Origin: Aquirufa nivalisilvae
GTDB taxonomy: Bacteria > Bacteroidota > Bacteroidia > Cytophagales > Spirosomataceae
Reading direction: 5' to 3'
Length of the DNA: 64,000 nucleotides
NCBI RefSeq assembly: GCF_004307455.1
Contig: NZ_SEWX01000002.1
Coordinates: forward strand, 248,001 to 312,000
Of the stretch, positions 18,953 to 28,400 are shown one piece after another. The notes beneath the pieces are model-generated. The model was not told the DNA's origin and searched no databases. It saw only the letters and a list, made by a program, of their open reading frames with translations. A program made the translations under genes and the position numbers. The stretch's first letter is position 1. The number at the start of each line of letters is the position of its first letter.

Positions 18953-20734
18953 ATGGCAAAAGAATATGATCGTCGGAATCTCGACTTTATTTTAAAAGAA
19001 GTGTTGGACTTCGGTTCCTTATGTTCTCACCCTTATTTTGCGGATTATACGCCCGATATGTTTGACATGGTATTAGACTCTGCTGATTCCATCGCTGAGA
19101 AATACTTACGTCCTCATTTTGTGGATACTGATAGACATCCCGCTGAATTAATTGATGGGACAGTTCATGTACATCCATCTACGGAGGCTTATGTGAAAGA
19201 AATGGGAGAATCAGGTATGATTGGGTCTACTTTCTCATATGAAAAAGGAGGACAGCAATTACCTAGCACGGTAGGAGGAGCGCACGAGTTTATCCGTGGA
19301 GCGGCAAGTAATTCCATTGTGATGTTTACTGGTTTGACCAACGGTGCAGCTCATTTGATTGCATCTTTTGGTTCAGAGGAATTGAAAGCAGCCTATGTGC
19401 CTAATATGTTGAATGGACGTTGGACTGGAACCATGTGTTTGACTGAACCACAGGCAGGTAGCTCACTGAATGATGTGTCTACTCAAGCCAAGGATCTAGG
19501 CAATGGAACATATTCCATTAAAGGACAAAAGATATTTATTTCTGGAGGAGATAATCAATTTTCAGAAAATATTATTCATTTGGTGTTAGCACGATTGGAA
19601 GGGGCTCCTAAAGGGACCAAAGGGATTTCGTTATTTGTGGTTCCCAAGCGCAGAAATGAAAATGGTCAATTGGTTTCTAATGAAGTGATTTCTCTAGGAC
19701 TTTACCATAAAATGGGCCAGAAAGGAACACCAGCTTTGCATTTATCTTTTGGGGATAAAGGTGATTCCATCGGTTATTTAGTAGGAGAGCCTAATAAAGG
19801 ATTATCCTACATGTTTCAAATGATGAATGAAGCTCGTTTAGGAGTAGGAATGGGAGGAGCTTACATCGCCTCTGCGGCTTATCATTTCTCGAAGCAATAT
19901 GCCAATGAACGTTCGCAAGGAAGAAAGTTGAGTAATAAAGATCCAGAAACACCTCCAACTTTGATTAAAAACCATCCAGATGTTCAACGCATGTTGTACT
20001 TCCAGAAGGCGATTGTAGAAGGAGCCATGGGCTTATTATTCCAGTGTTTTATGTGGGAAGATTATTCCAAATGCTTGACTGGAGAAGAGGCAGAGAACTT
20101 CCATACCTTATTGAATTTGATGACACCCGTAGCTAAGACTTATCCTGCCGAGATGGGCTTGCAAGCGGTAAATCAAGGCGTTCAGGTTTTGGGAGGGTAT
20201 GGATATACCGAAGATTTTCCTTTGGAGCAAATGGCTCGCGATGTGCGGATTATGTCCATTTATGAAGGAACAACCGGAATTCATGGATTAACTTTATTAG
20301 GAAGGGAAATTCCAGCGAATCAAGGAAAGGCATTGAAGTTATTGTTGAATCTAATTCAAAAAGATATTGAGGAGGCTAAAAAGCAAACCAATATTCAGCG
20401 TTATGCAGAAGAGTTAGAGCAAGAAGTGGCCAAATTAGGTCAAGTAACAATGCATAAGTTGAAAATCGCAGCGGAAGGAAAACCAGAATTATTCTTAGCG
20501 GATTCAACTTTATACATGGAATTATTTGGCTTGATCGTAGTGGCATGGCAGTGGATAAAGCAAGGGACGGTGGCCAGTAAATCATTAGAAAACAGTACTT
20601 CTGCGACGGAAAAAGAGTTTTATCAGGATAAGTTACATACCATGAAATTCTTCTATCACTATGAAGTGCCGAAGGCTTTGGGTTTAAATAAACGTTTACT
20701 AGATACGGAGAATTTAACTGTATTTGAATCATAA
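18953..20734 (+). CDS. Acyl-CoA dehydrogenase
   Basis: A 593-residue FAD-dependent acyl-CoA dehydrogenase, the first step of fatty-acid beta-oxidation or a related acyl-CoA oxidation, in the cytoplasm. Domains: N-terminal helical domain (about 1-155), the middle beta domain with the signature MCLTEPQAGSSLNDVSTQA (about 160-180), the C-terminal helical domain with RLGVGMGGAYIASAAYHFSKQYANERSQG, QVLGGYGYTEDFPLEQMARD, and the catalytic-Glu motif IYEGTTGIHG. A roughly 130-residue C-terminal extension marks the long subfamily of about 600 residues. The gap upstream holds no clear consensus promoter. The next gene begins 4 bases after the stop, so the two are likely co-transcribed although they are not functionally related in an obvious way. 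Confidence 0.93.
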   Translation: MAKEYDRRNLDFILKEVLDFGSLCSHPYFADYTPDMFDMVLDSADSIAEKYLRPHFVDTDRHPAELIDGTVHVHPSTEAYVKEMGESGMIGSTFSYEKGGQQLPSTVGGAHEFIRGAASNSIVMFTGLTNGAAHLIASFGSEELKAAYVPNMLNGRWTGTMCLTEPQAGSSLNDVSTQAKDLGNGTYSIKGQKIFISGGDNQFSENIIHLVLARLEGAPKGTKGISLFVVPKRRNENGQLVSNEVISLGLYHKMGQKGTPALHLSFGDKGDSIGYLVGEPNKGLSYMFQMMNEARLGVGMGGAYIASAAYHFSKQYANERSQGRKLSNKDPETPPTLIKNHPDVQRMLYFQKAIVEGAMGLLFQCFMWEDYSKCLTGEEAENFHTLLNLMTPVAKTYPAEMGLQAVNQGVQVLGGYGYTEDFPLEQMARDVRIMSIYEGTTGIHGLTLLGREIPANQGKALKLLLNLIQKDIEEAKKQTNIQRYAEELEQEVAKLGQVTMHKLKIAAEGKPELFLADSTLYMELFGLIVVAWQWIKQGTVASKSLENSTSATEKEFYQDKLHTMKFFYHYEVPKALGLNKRLLDTENLTVFES

Positions 20735-20737
20735 ATT

Positions 20738-22705
20738 ATGAATTGTATGAAAAGAATAGTAGCATACGCTTGCCTTATATTGATTTGTACGTTGACCGCA
20801 AATGCTCAAACAAAGTCGGCATATAGCGCATATGAATTATTTCATCCTCTATGGAATTACCAATCCAACTCGCCGTATCGTTCTGGTTCTGGAATACCTG
20901 GACCATCTTATTGGCAAAACTCCGCTGACTATAAAATTCAGGTGAGTTTGGATGAAGAAGCTCGAAAAATTTCAGGAGATGTAGAGATTACCTATAAAAA
21001 CAATTCTCCTGATAAGCTAGGCTTCTTATGGTTGCAATTGGATCAAAACTCCTTTAATACGCAATCCAGAGGAGGTAAAACGACCCCAATTTCAGGTGGC
21101 CGCTTTGGTAATGTGGGTTTTGATGGTGGATATAAAATAGAGAGCGTATTAGTGGATGGTAAAGCCACTCCTTTCATCGTGGAAGATACTCGGATGCAGA
21201 TTCGTTTGGCACAACCTTTGGCTGAAAAGTTAGGACAGGCTAAAATCAAGATTGTTTATTCATTTACTTCTCCGCAAAATGGCTCAGATCGCATGGGTTT
21301 GCAGGATACTAAAAATGGGATGATTTTTCAGGTGGCTCAATGGTTTCCACGCATGTGTGTGTACGATGATATTGAGGGCTGGAACGTACTACCTTATTTA
21401 GGAGCAGGTGAATTTTATTTGGAATATGGCAATTTTGAATATGCCATCAATGTTCCTGCATCGCATATCGTAGTAGGTTCAGGAGAATTACAAAACCCAT
21501 CTGAAGTATTTACTGCTGAGCAATTAAAACGCTGGAACGCAGCTGCGAATTCTGAAACTACGGTTATGATTCGTGGTGAAGATGAAGTGAAAAATCCTGC
21601 ATCTCGACCAGCCAAGGATCGATTGACTTGGAAATTTAAATGTCAAAATGCCCGTGATGTGGCTTTTGCGACATCGAAGTCGTTCATTATGGATGCGGCA
21701 AGAATCAATTTGCCAAGTGGAAAGAAATCCATGGCTATATCCGTTTATCCAGAGGAATCCAATGGTAAAAATGCCTGGGGAAGATCGACCGAATATGTAA
21801 AAGCTTCCATTGAATACTATTCCAAATGGTTGTATGAGTATACCTATCCTACCGCAACTAATGTGGCTGGTATTGTGTCAGGAATGGAATATCCAGGTAT
21901 TATTTTCTGCGGATTTCGTGATCAAACAGCGGCTTTATGGGGCGTAACAGACCATGAATTTGGCCATAACTGGTTCCCAATGATTGTGGGTACCAATGAA
22001 CGTAAGTTTCCTTGGATGGATGAAGGATTCAACACCTTTATCAATTTTTATTCCACAGATGCGTTCAATGATGGGGAATATAAGAACCGTAAGTTTGACA
22101 TGCACCAAATCGCTAAACCGATGTTTAGAGAAAATGCTGACCCAATCATGTCGATTCCCGATGTAGTACAGCCAAGAAACTTAGGTTGGGAAGCCTACAA
22201 TAAACCAGGTTTTGGATTGAAGATATTGCGTGAGCAAATTTTAGGAGCTGATCGTTTTGATTATGCCTTTAAGAATTATATCAAAAATTGGGCATTTAAA
22301 CACCCGACTCCTTATGACTTTTTCCATGCCATGGAAGATGGAGCAGGAGAGGATCTAACCTGGTTCTGGAGACAATGGTTTTTTGAATTGTGGAAGTTAG
22401 ATCAAACGGTAAGTGATGTGGTGTATGTGGATCAAAATCCTGCCAATGGAGCCATCGTGACCATCAAGAATTTAGATAAAATGATTATGCCAGGAATCGT
22501 CGAGGTAGAATTATCTGATGGTAAAAAAGAACGTTATACTTTCCCAGTAGAGATTTGGCAGCGTGGAGGCAGTTGGGATTTCAAGACCAATACAAGCTTG
22601 CCAATTAAGTCAGTAACCATAGATCCAGATCATGTATTCCCTGATTTGAATCCTCAAAATAATACTTGGAAGCCTTATTCATATCGAGCACCTAAGTCGA
22701 ACTAG
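20738..22705 (+). CDS. Secreted M1-family metallopeptidase
   Basis: A 655-residue exported zinc aminopeptidase-like protein. The signal peptide ends near ANAQ (residue 24). An N-terminal beta-sandwich (about 60-270) is followed by the catalytic domain with HEFGH at residues 406-410 and the third zinc ligand Glu429 in WMDEGF, exactly the HExxH-x18-E pattern of M1 (gluzincin) peptidases. The exopeptidase motif usually written GAMEN is here SGMEYPG, the variant seen in many Bacteroidota M1 proteins. No T9SS sorting domain is present at the C-terminus, so it may stay in the periplasm or outer membrane. A second in-frame ATG nine bases downstream (20747) would also give a good signal peptide. Confidence 0.92.
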   Translation: MNCMKRIVAYACLILICTLTANAQTKSAYSAYELFHPLWNYQSNSPYRSGSGIPGPSYWQNSADYKIQVSLDEEARKISGDVEITYKNNSPDKLGFLWLQLDQNSFNTQSRGGKTTPISGGRFGNVGFDGGYKIESVLVDGKATPFIVEDTRMQIRLAQPLAEKLGQAKIKIVYSFTSPQNGSDRMGLQDTKNGMIFQVAQWFPRMCVYDDIEGWNVLPYLGAGEFYLEYGNFEYAINVPASHIVVGSGELQNPSEVFTAEQLKRWNAAANSETTVMIRGEDEVKNPASRPAKDRLTWKFKCQNARDVAFATSKSFIMDAARINLPSGKKSMAISVYPEESNGKNAWGRSTEYVKASIEYYSKWLYEYTYPTATNVAGIVSGMEYPGIIFCGFRDQTAALWGVTDHEFGHNWFPMIVGTNERKFPWMDEGFNTFINFYSTDAFNDGEYKNRKFDMHQIAKPMFRENADPIMSIPDVVQPRNLGWEAYNKPGFGLKILREQILGADRFDYAFKNYIKNWAFKHPTPYDFFHAMEDGAGEDLTWFWRQWFFELWKLDQTVSDVVYVDQNPANGAIVTIKNLDKMIMPGIVEVELSDGKKERYTFPVEIWQRGGSWDFKTNTSLPIKSVTIDPDHVFPDLNPQNNTWKPYSYRAPKSN

Positions 22706-22777
22706 TAAGGATTTCCAAGATAATAAACCTTTGTTCTACCCCATTATCAATTATGCTTTCATCAGCAAAACTAACAT

Positions 22778-22814
22778 GCTCCAGACGTCGCAAGAAGTCT
22801 GGAGCTTATATTTT
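22778..22814 (+). terminator. Hairpin between convergent M1 peptidase and tyrA genes
   Basis: Perfect 9-bp stem GCTCCAGAC (22778-22786) with GTCTGGAGC (22797-22805), 10-base loop, then an AT-rich tail (TTATATTTTATTT) on the plus side. It probably ends M1 peptidase transcription. The tyrA stop codon lies at its far edge. Confidence 0.6.
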
Positions 22815-23676
22815 ATTTACGGTTTAGAATCCGACCAATATCATTGGCTTTAGCTAACTCCTCTTTGAGTTTATCATAACTACCGGATAGCATCAAACCT
22901 TTGTATTTCAAAAGGGTATTGATGTATTCATCCAACACATCCATCAAGTTTTCTTGATTTTGGTGAAAGATTTGAATCCAAGTTTCGGGGGACGACTTGG
23001 CTAAACGAACCGTAGATTCAAAACCGGTAGATGCCAGTTCGAAAATACGTTTTTCATCTTTTTCCTTTTCCAAAACGGTATTAGCTAAGGCAAAAGAGCA
23101 GATGTGGGATATATGAGAAATATAGGCCGTATGGACATCATGGCTGATGGAATCCATATAAATCAAGTTCATGTGTAAGCCATCTTGGTAGAGACTCTCA
23201 ATGGTCTTTTCAGCATCTGGATCACTTAATTCTTGGTCACAAATGACACAACGTTTCCCTTCAAAAAGTCCATCGATAGCCGCTTCTGGTCCAGAAAATT
23301 CAGTACCTGCCATGGGGTGAGTAGAGACAAATTGTTTTCTTCTAGGATGGTTTTTAAGTGCTTCATAAATGGGGCTTTTGGTCGATCCAACTTCTATTAC
23401 GATTTGTTTTTCATTGAATTGGTCCAAAATTTTGGGTAATTGCTCGACCAAATTATCAACTGGGGTAGCAATAATCAGTACATCGATTACTTGCAATGCT
23501 TCATCCAAAGGTAAAAGACGATCAATTAGACCTAATTCCAAGGCTCTTTTTTGGTTAGGGCGATTAGTATCGATACCAATGCATTCTTTCGCCCATCCGC
23601 TTTTACGTAATCCAAGCGCCATGGAACCACCAATTAAACCTATTCCTAAAATTCCAACGACTTTATTAGATTCCAT
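22813..23676 (-). CDS. tyrA: Prephenate dehydrogenase (TyrA)
   Basis: A 287-residue cytoplasmic enzyme that converts prephenate to 4-hydroxyphenylpyruvate with NAD(P)+, the committed step to tyrosine. The Rossmann nucleotide motif is GILGIGLIGGS (residues 8-18). The helical dimerisation domain contains the family sequences STHPMAGTEFSGPEAA, SHDVHTAYISHISHICSFAL and LASTGFESTVRLAKSSPETWIQIF. There is no chorismate mutase or ACT domain, so it is a monofunctional TyrA of normal length. It overlaps the upstream aminotransferase gene by 11 bases. The operon starts with a Tyr-rich leader peptide and attenuator-like terminator. Confidence 0.94.
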   Translation of the reverse strand: MESNKVVGILGIGLIGGSMALGLRKSGWAKECIGIDTNRPNQKRALELGLIDRLLPLDEALQVIDVLIIATPVDNLVEQLPKILDQFNEKQIVIEVGSTKSPIYEALKNHPRRKQFVSTHPMAGTEFSGPEAAIDGLFEGKRCVICDQELSDPDAEKTIESLYQDGLHMNLIYMDSISHDVHTAYISHISHICSFALANTVLEKEKDEKRIFELASTGFESTVRLAKSSPETWIQIFHQNQENLMDVLDEYINTLLKYKGLMLSGSYDKLKEELAKANDIGRILNRK

Positions 23677-24841
23677 TCGACTGTGTTTTTATTCGGTTAA
23701 TAGCTGTTTCAAAAAGGGTAATGGGGGCACATAACGATATTCGAATGTAGTTATTCCCTTGACTGCCAAATATGCCTCCAGGTGTAATGAAAACGGCATT
23801 CTCACTTAAAATCTTATCAGAAAGTTCATATCCACTGGCAAAATCAGCAGGTATTTTAGCCCAAACAAACATACCACTTTGCTTAGGATCATACGTGCAT
23901 TTTAGTAAATCCATTAATTGGAAAACTACTTTCTGGCGAGAAGAATAAATCTCATTTTGTTGTTTAAACCATGAGGAATCTGCTTTTAACGCTTCTACGG
24001 CTGCTTCTTGCAGAGGTAAAAACATGCCAGAGTCCATGTTAGATTTAAAAGTCAAAATAGGGGCTAAGAATTCTTGTTTTCCCATGACAGCGCCAATTCT
24101 CCAACCAGCCATGTTGTGGGATTTGGAAAGTGAATTCAATTCCAATGCCACATCTTTCATCCCAGGGATACTTAACATACTAATAGGTTCATCATTTAAG
24201 ATGAAGCTATAGGGATTGTCATTGACCAATAATATAGAATGGGCTATGGCAAAATCACGTAGTTTTTCAAAAAATGCTTTGTCGGCCTTAGCGCCTGTTG
24301 GCATATGGGGATAATTGACCCACATGATTTTTACTTGGGATAAATCACGTTTGGCCAAGGCATCCAAATCGGGCAGCCAGCCATTGGCTTCTGACAACTC
24401 ATAACTTTGAACTTCTGCCCCTGTTAAGGCGCAAGCAGCTTGGTAAGTTGGGTAACCAGGGTTCGGAATTAAAGTAATATCGCCTTTTTCTAAATAGGCC
24501 ATAGCAATGTGCATGATGCCCTCTTTAGATCCCATTAAAGGTAATATTTCCGAATTTGGATTAAGTTCTACTTGATATTGTTTATGGTAAAATTGAGCAA
24601 ATGCTTCACGCAAGGCTGGTATACCTTGATAACCTTGATAAGCATGATTTTCTTTTTTTTGGGCGCTAGTAATCAATGCCTGAATCGTGGCATCTGAAGG
24701 AGCTAGGTCAGGGCTACCAATACCAAGATTTAGCACAGGGATACCTGAAGCTTTCAAGGCTGCAATTTGTTTTAGCTTGGTAGAAAAGTAGTATTCTTGT
24801 ACGACTTGTAACCTAGAAGCTGGAGAAATGGTGAAGCTCAT
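23666..24841 (-). CDS. Class I/II PLP-dependent aminotransferase, probably the aromatic aminotransferase of tyrosine synthesis
   Basis: A 391-residue fold-type I aminotransferase. Visible motifs: the substrate loop LNLGIGSPDLAPSD (about 37-50), PNPGYPTYQAA (127-136), the cofactor-ring motif VNYPHMPTGA (175-184), ND(N)PY (207-211), the PLP lysine Lys240 in NSLSKSHNMAGWRIG, and the C-terminal IRISLC arginine. It lies directly before tyrA with an 11-base overlap, which fits transamination of 4-hydroxyphenylpyruvate to tyrosine, or of prephenate to arogenate; the sequence does not decide between them. A leader peptide with seven Tyr codons and a terminator sit just upstream, with the T-run ending 5 bases before this ATG. 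Confidence 0.88.
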   Translation of the reverse strand: MSFTISPASRLQVVQEYYFSTKLKQIAALKASGIPVLNLGIGSPDLAPSDATIQALITSAQKKENHAYQGYQGIPALREAFAQFYHKQYQVELNPNSEILPLMGSKEGIMHIAMAYLEKGDITLIPNPGYPTYQAACALTGAEVQSYELSEANGWLPDLDALAKRDLSQVKIMWVNYPHMPTGAKADKAFFEKLRDFAIAHSILLVNDNPYSFILNDEPISMLSIPGMKDVALELNSLSKSHNMAGWRIGAVMGKQEFLAPILTFKSNMDSGMFLPLQEAAVEALKADSSWFKQQNEIYSSRQKVVFQLMDLLKCTYDPKQSGMFVWAKIPADFASGYELSDKILSENAVFITPGGIFGSQGNNYIRISLCAPITLFETAINRIKTQSNGI

Positions 24842-24846
24842 AAAAC

Positions 24847-24871
24847 AAAAAAACCGACTTTGGGCCGGCTC
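24847..24871 (-). terminator. Attenuator-type terminator before the tyrosine operon
   Basis: On the minus strand the sequence is GAGCCGGCCCAAAGTCGG followed by seven T. Stem CCGGC (24868-24864) pairs with GTCGG (24858-24854), one G-T pair, loop CCAAA, extended at its base by weaker pairs (AG with TT); the T-run is 24853-24847. It lies between the leader peptide and the ATG of the aminotransferase, where a terminator must be conditional for the operon to be expressed. The AGCC in its 5' arm (24870-24867) can pair with GGCT of the leader region (24908-24905), a possible antiterminator. Confidence 0.75.
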
Positions 24872-24900
24872 ATAATAAGTTTAAATTAAATCTATACCTA

Positions 24901-24931
24901 CAATAGCCTATTGGCAGGATGGATATCCTGC
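24901..24931 (-). promoter_or_regulatory. Leader-RNA hairpins over the end of the Tyr leader peptide
   Basis: Two adjacent hairpins can form in the leader transcript. The first is a perfect 7-bp stem GCAGGAT (24931-24925) with ATCCTGC (24920-24914), loop ATCC, covering codons 15-20 of the leader peptide. The second is CAATA with TATTG (24913-24901), loop GGC, just after and including the stop codon. A ribosome stalled on the Tyr codons or finishing at the stop would affect them differently, as in classical attenuation. Confidence 0.6.
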
Positions 24932-24973
24932 GTAATAATAAGCATAGTAATAAGTAGTTGAATGCATAATCAT
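24908..24973 (-). CDS. Tyr-rich leader peptide (21 residues) of the aminotransferase-tyrA operon
   Basis: A 21-codon frame from ATG 24973 to TAG 24908 encodes MIMHSTTYYYAYYYAGYPSCQ. Seven of 21 residues are tyrosine, in two runs of three plus one more. It lies directly after a consensus promoter and before a terminator that stands in front of an aminotransferase and prephenate dehydrogenase, the enzymes that make tyrosine. This is the layout of an amino-acid attenuator: scarce Tyr-tRNA would stall the ribosome on the Tyr codons and change RNA folding so that transcription continues. The promoter is so close that the mRNA may be almost leaderless; ATG at 24967 (starting MHSTTYYY) is an alternative start. 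The peptide is seen directly; the mechanism is inferred. Confidence 0.85.
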   Translation of the reverse strand: MIMHSTTYYYAYYYAGYPSCQ

Positions 24974-24977
24974 GTGC

Positions 24978-25008
24978 CAAAGGTATAAAAAAAATGTTTT
25001 TATGCAAA
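24978..25008 (-). promoter_or_regulatory. Bacteroidota-type promoter of the tyrosine leader
   Basis: On the minus strand TTTG (25008-25005) is followed by exactly 19 bases and then TACCTTTG (24985-24978), a perfect match to the Bacteroidota -33 TTTG and -7 TAnnTTTG elements. The start of transcription should fall within a few bases of the leader peptide ATG at 24973. Confidence 0.85.
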
Positions 25009-25402
25009 CTCATTCGTTGAGATGCCTAAAGTAGACATTCCAAATTGAGAACAAATCTTCTTGCCAATTAATTGGATTCATAAAAGTGATTTTCTAGTTT
25101 AGTGTCGCCTAATGGCAATCTAACCACTAAATTATATACCATGTGTTCTTCAATCAACCCTCCTAGGGCATCTATTTTTGATGCCATATTGGCTTATTTC
25201 CCAGCTAGATTTGGCTTGTTTTATAAACAATTCATTCTTCATCAAGATGAATTTGGACCACAGCGTTTTGTGATTCAAAAGTCTATTCTATTGGCGATTT
25301 TTTATTTGAAGAAATAGCTTTCTTGAAAAAGCAATCGTCTAGGTATTTAGGAGACTGAGCTCTTACATACTAACCCAATTATCTGCTTATTTTTCATTCT
25401 AT
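25009..25402. other. Intergenic region with several short inverted repeats, no supported gene
   Basis: Between the tyrosine leader promoter and the giant gene. It contains inverted repeats: TTTAGTG (25098-25104) with CACTAAA (25125-25131), enclosing GCC-TAAT-GGC; TTGTTT (25216-25221) with AAACAA (25225-25230); and TTCATC next to GATGAA near 25237-25250. A plus-strand frame (GTG 25102 or ATG 25141 to 25317, up to 71 codons) resembles no family I know and I do not call it a gene. No tRNA fold was found. Confidence 0.45.
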
Positions 25403-25409
25403 TTTTTGG

Positions 25410-25431
25410 AATCAAAGTGAAAACTTTGATT
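25410..25431 (+). promoter_or_regulatory. Perfect hairpin with GAAA loop just before the giant gene
   Basis: AATCAAAGT (25410-25418) pairs perfectly with ACTTTGATT (25423-25431) around the four-base loop GAAA, and ends 11 bases before the ATG at 25443. It could be a 5'-end mRNA stabiliser, a translational control element or a protein-binding inverted repeat. No T-run typical of a terminator follows. Confidence 0.6.
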
Positions 25432-25442
25432 TTCTAACCACT

Positions 25443-28400
25443 ATGTATACCACTAATACCTTAAGAATTCCTTATTCTTTTAGAAAGAGGGCAATTCTGT
25501 CTAGTCTATTTTTTTTGACCATATTTTTTATTTCTGAGAATATATATTCTTCAAGTAATATTAAAATTAATGAATTTAAGAAGCCTGTTCATTTTCAAAC
25601 ACCTTCAAAAAGCCAAACGGCCGTTCAATTAAGGTTGTCTTCTTCCATTACTACCCTTGAAGCAGGTGGTAAATTGTATGTTGATATTGAAGCAATCGAT
25701 TCACAAGGACAAGTCGATATTGGGTATCAAGGCTTCAAACAAGTATTATTTTCTATTCTTGAAAATCAATTATTAGATTATCCTGCTTTAGTTAATAGTT
25801 CCATTATAAGTGTGCCCACACCCACATACTTTGTCAAGGGGAAGGCTCAAGTCGTAATGGAAATATTTACATCAGGATTAACATCCATTCAAGCTGATGA
25901 AAGCGGAATGATATCTAATACCCTTTCTATTCAGATTAAAAATAGTGCGTGGAGTAGCTTTAAAATTAGATTAGAATCAAATTTTAAAAATCAAGTACCC
26001 ATAAGTGGAGTTAATCAAATTTCGGCTATTGATGGTTTTGGTAATGTTATTTTAGATTTTGATGCAAGTAAAAATCCTGTGACTCTCACAAGTGCTGCAC
26101 TAAACGGAGTTATTAGAGGATTAGGGTCAAATGGTAATAATGTATTGAATCAATCTACAGATTTTGTAGCTGGAGTGGCTGATCTTACAGCCCTAGGTTT
26201 TACTTATACTGGATTGTATTTTGATTTTGACGTCTTTGCAGCATCATCTGAGAATGGATATTATGTAGAAAGTGACATGGTAGAAATTATTCCTAACGAT
26301 TTAGAGGCTACTTATTTTGAATTAGTGGGAGGTAATTCATCTAAAGCAGGTAATATATACTCATTGAAAATAGTAGCTAAAAATGTAGTTGGTCAGACTG
26401 ATTTTAATTATTCAGGGGTTAAAAAGCTTGAGTTCGCAGGGGCAAGTGTAATTGGGCTGTTTGCCGCAACAGCCAATGGAATTAATTTTGGAAATCAGAT
26501 TGATGTTAGTTTTACCAAGGGTGTTGCACAGGTTAATTTGGTCTTTAAGAAAGTCGAACAAGCCAATATTTCGTTGAGTGATGGGGTTATTTCAACAACT
26601 TCCCCATTATCTATTCAAGTTAATGCTAGTTCAGCAACGCATTTTGAAATCAATGGTAGTTCGAGTCAACAAGCAGGAGCAAAGCAGACATTGAGTATCA
26701 AAGCTCTTGATATTTATGGAAATGTAGATAAGGGTTATATGGGAGGCCTTTCAGATGCTAGTTTGGTTTTTACAGGAGCAAATACATCTGTTAACCCCGA
26801 GCAGAATCCCCTTGTTCAAGGCAGATATCAAACAGGCATATTTAATCAAGGTTTACTTGTGTTATTTACTCAAGGAGAAGCATCAGTAGACTTAACATTG
26901 TACAAAGCCGAACAAGCATCCATTTCAGTAAGCAATGGAATGCTTTCATCGAATTCCTTCTCCATTCAAGTAAATGCTAATCCAGCAACACATTTTGAAA
27001 TCATAGGTCAGTCGAGTCAACAAGCAGGAGTTTCACAAACATTGAATATTCACGCAGAAGATGCTTATGGTAATGTAGATGATCAATATTTTGGAACAAA
27101 AACCTTAACCTTTATAGGAGCTAGTCCTACAATAAACCCAGTAAGAAATCCAAGTGTATCAGGCGTAGATTTTGGTCAACCTGTTCAGGTTGATTTTGTG
27201 AATGGCAAAGCTCAAGTAGATCTAACAATATATAAAGCAGAACAAATAGACATATTGGTTAGTTATGGAGTTATTTCTTCCAAGGCCTTAACCATTCAAG
27301 TAAATGCTGGTCCGGCGATTCAATTTGAAATTAGTGGCAATTTAATTCAGCAAGCAGGAGCATCAAAAACGTTGAATATTCATGCGGTAGATACCTTTGG
27401 CAATATGGATAATCAATATACTGGCACGAAAACATTGATTTTTTCGGGAGCAGGCTCAACGACTAATCCATTAAGAAATCCTACAGTTTCAGGAGTATCC
27501 TTTGGTCAGCCTGTTCAGGTACTATTTACGAATGGAATAGCCCAAGTAGATATGATCTTATACCAAGTGGAAATGGCTAATATTCAGGTAAGTGATGGTA
27601 GCCTATCTGCGAAATCAGCGTTTTCGATTCAGGTAAAATCCAATCCAGCTACCCATTTTGTCATCAGTGGGAATGCGATCCAACAAGCGGGAATTACCCA
27701 GACTTTGAGCATTAAAGCGGTAGATGCCTATGGGAATGAAGTAATTGAATTTACAGGAACAAAAACCTTAACTTTTACAGGAGCCAATCCAGCGACAAAC
27801 CCAACTCGAAACCCTACCATTTCAGGTGTGGAATTTGGTCAGCCTGTTCAAGTGGAATTTGTGAATGGGATTGCGCAGGTAGATTTAATGTTATATAAAA
27901 CAGAGTTGGCATCTATTTCATCAGGCGATGGAACGATTGCATCGAATTCCTTCTCCATTCAAGTAAATGCTAATCCAGCAACACATTTTGAAATCATAGG
28001 TCAGTCGAGTCAACAAGCAGGAGTTTCACAAACATTGAATATTCATGCAGTTGATGCCTATGGAAATGTAGATAATCAATATTTTGGAACAAAAACCTTA
28101 ACCTTTATAGGAGCTAGTCCTACAATAAACCCAGTAAGAAATCCAAGTGTATCAGGTGTAGATTTTGGTCAACCTGTTCAGGTTGATTTTGTGAATGGCA
28201 AAGCTCAAGTAGATCTAACAATATATAAAGCAGAACAAATAGACATATTAGTCAGTGATGGAGTTATTTCTTCCAAGGCCTTAACCATTCAAGTAAATGC
28301 TGGTCCAGCGATTCAATTTGAAATTAGTGGCAATTTAATTCAGCAAGCAGGAGCTTCAAAAACGTTGAATATTCATGCGGTAGATACCTTTGGCAATATG

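Noticed and set aside
25081-25140. A cloverleaf-like arrangement that might be a tRNA
   Set aside because: It lacks the T-arm consensus, acceptor stem and anticodon loop; only two short stems form.
25102-25317. Plus-strand frame of 71 codons (58 from the first ATG)
   Set aside because: No recognisable family, weak composition, no consensus promoter. The region is better described as a structured gap.
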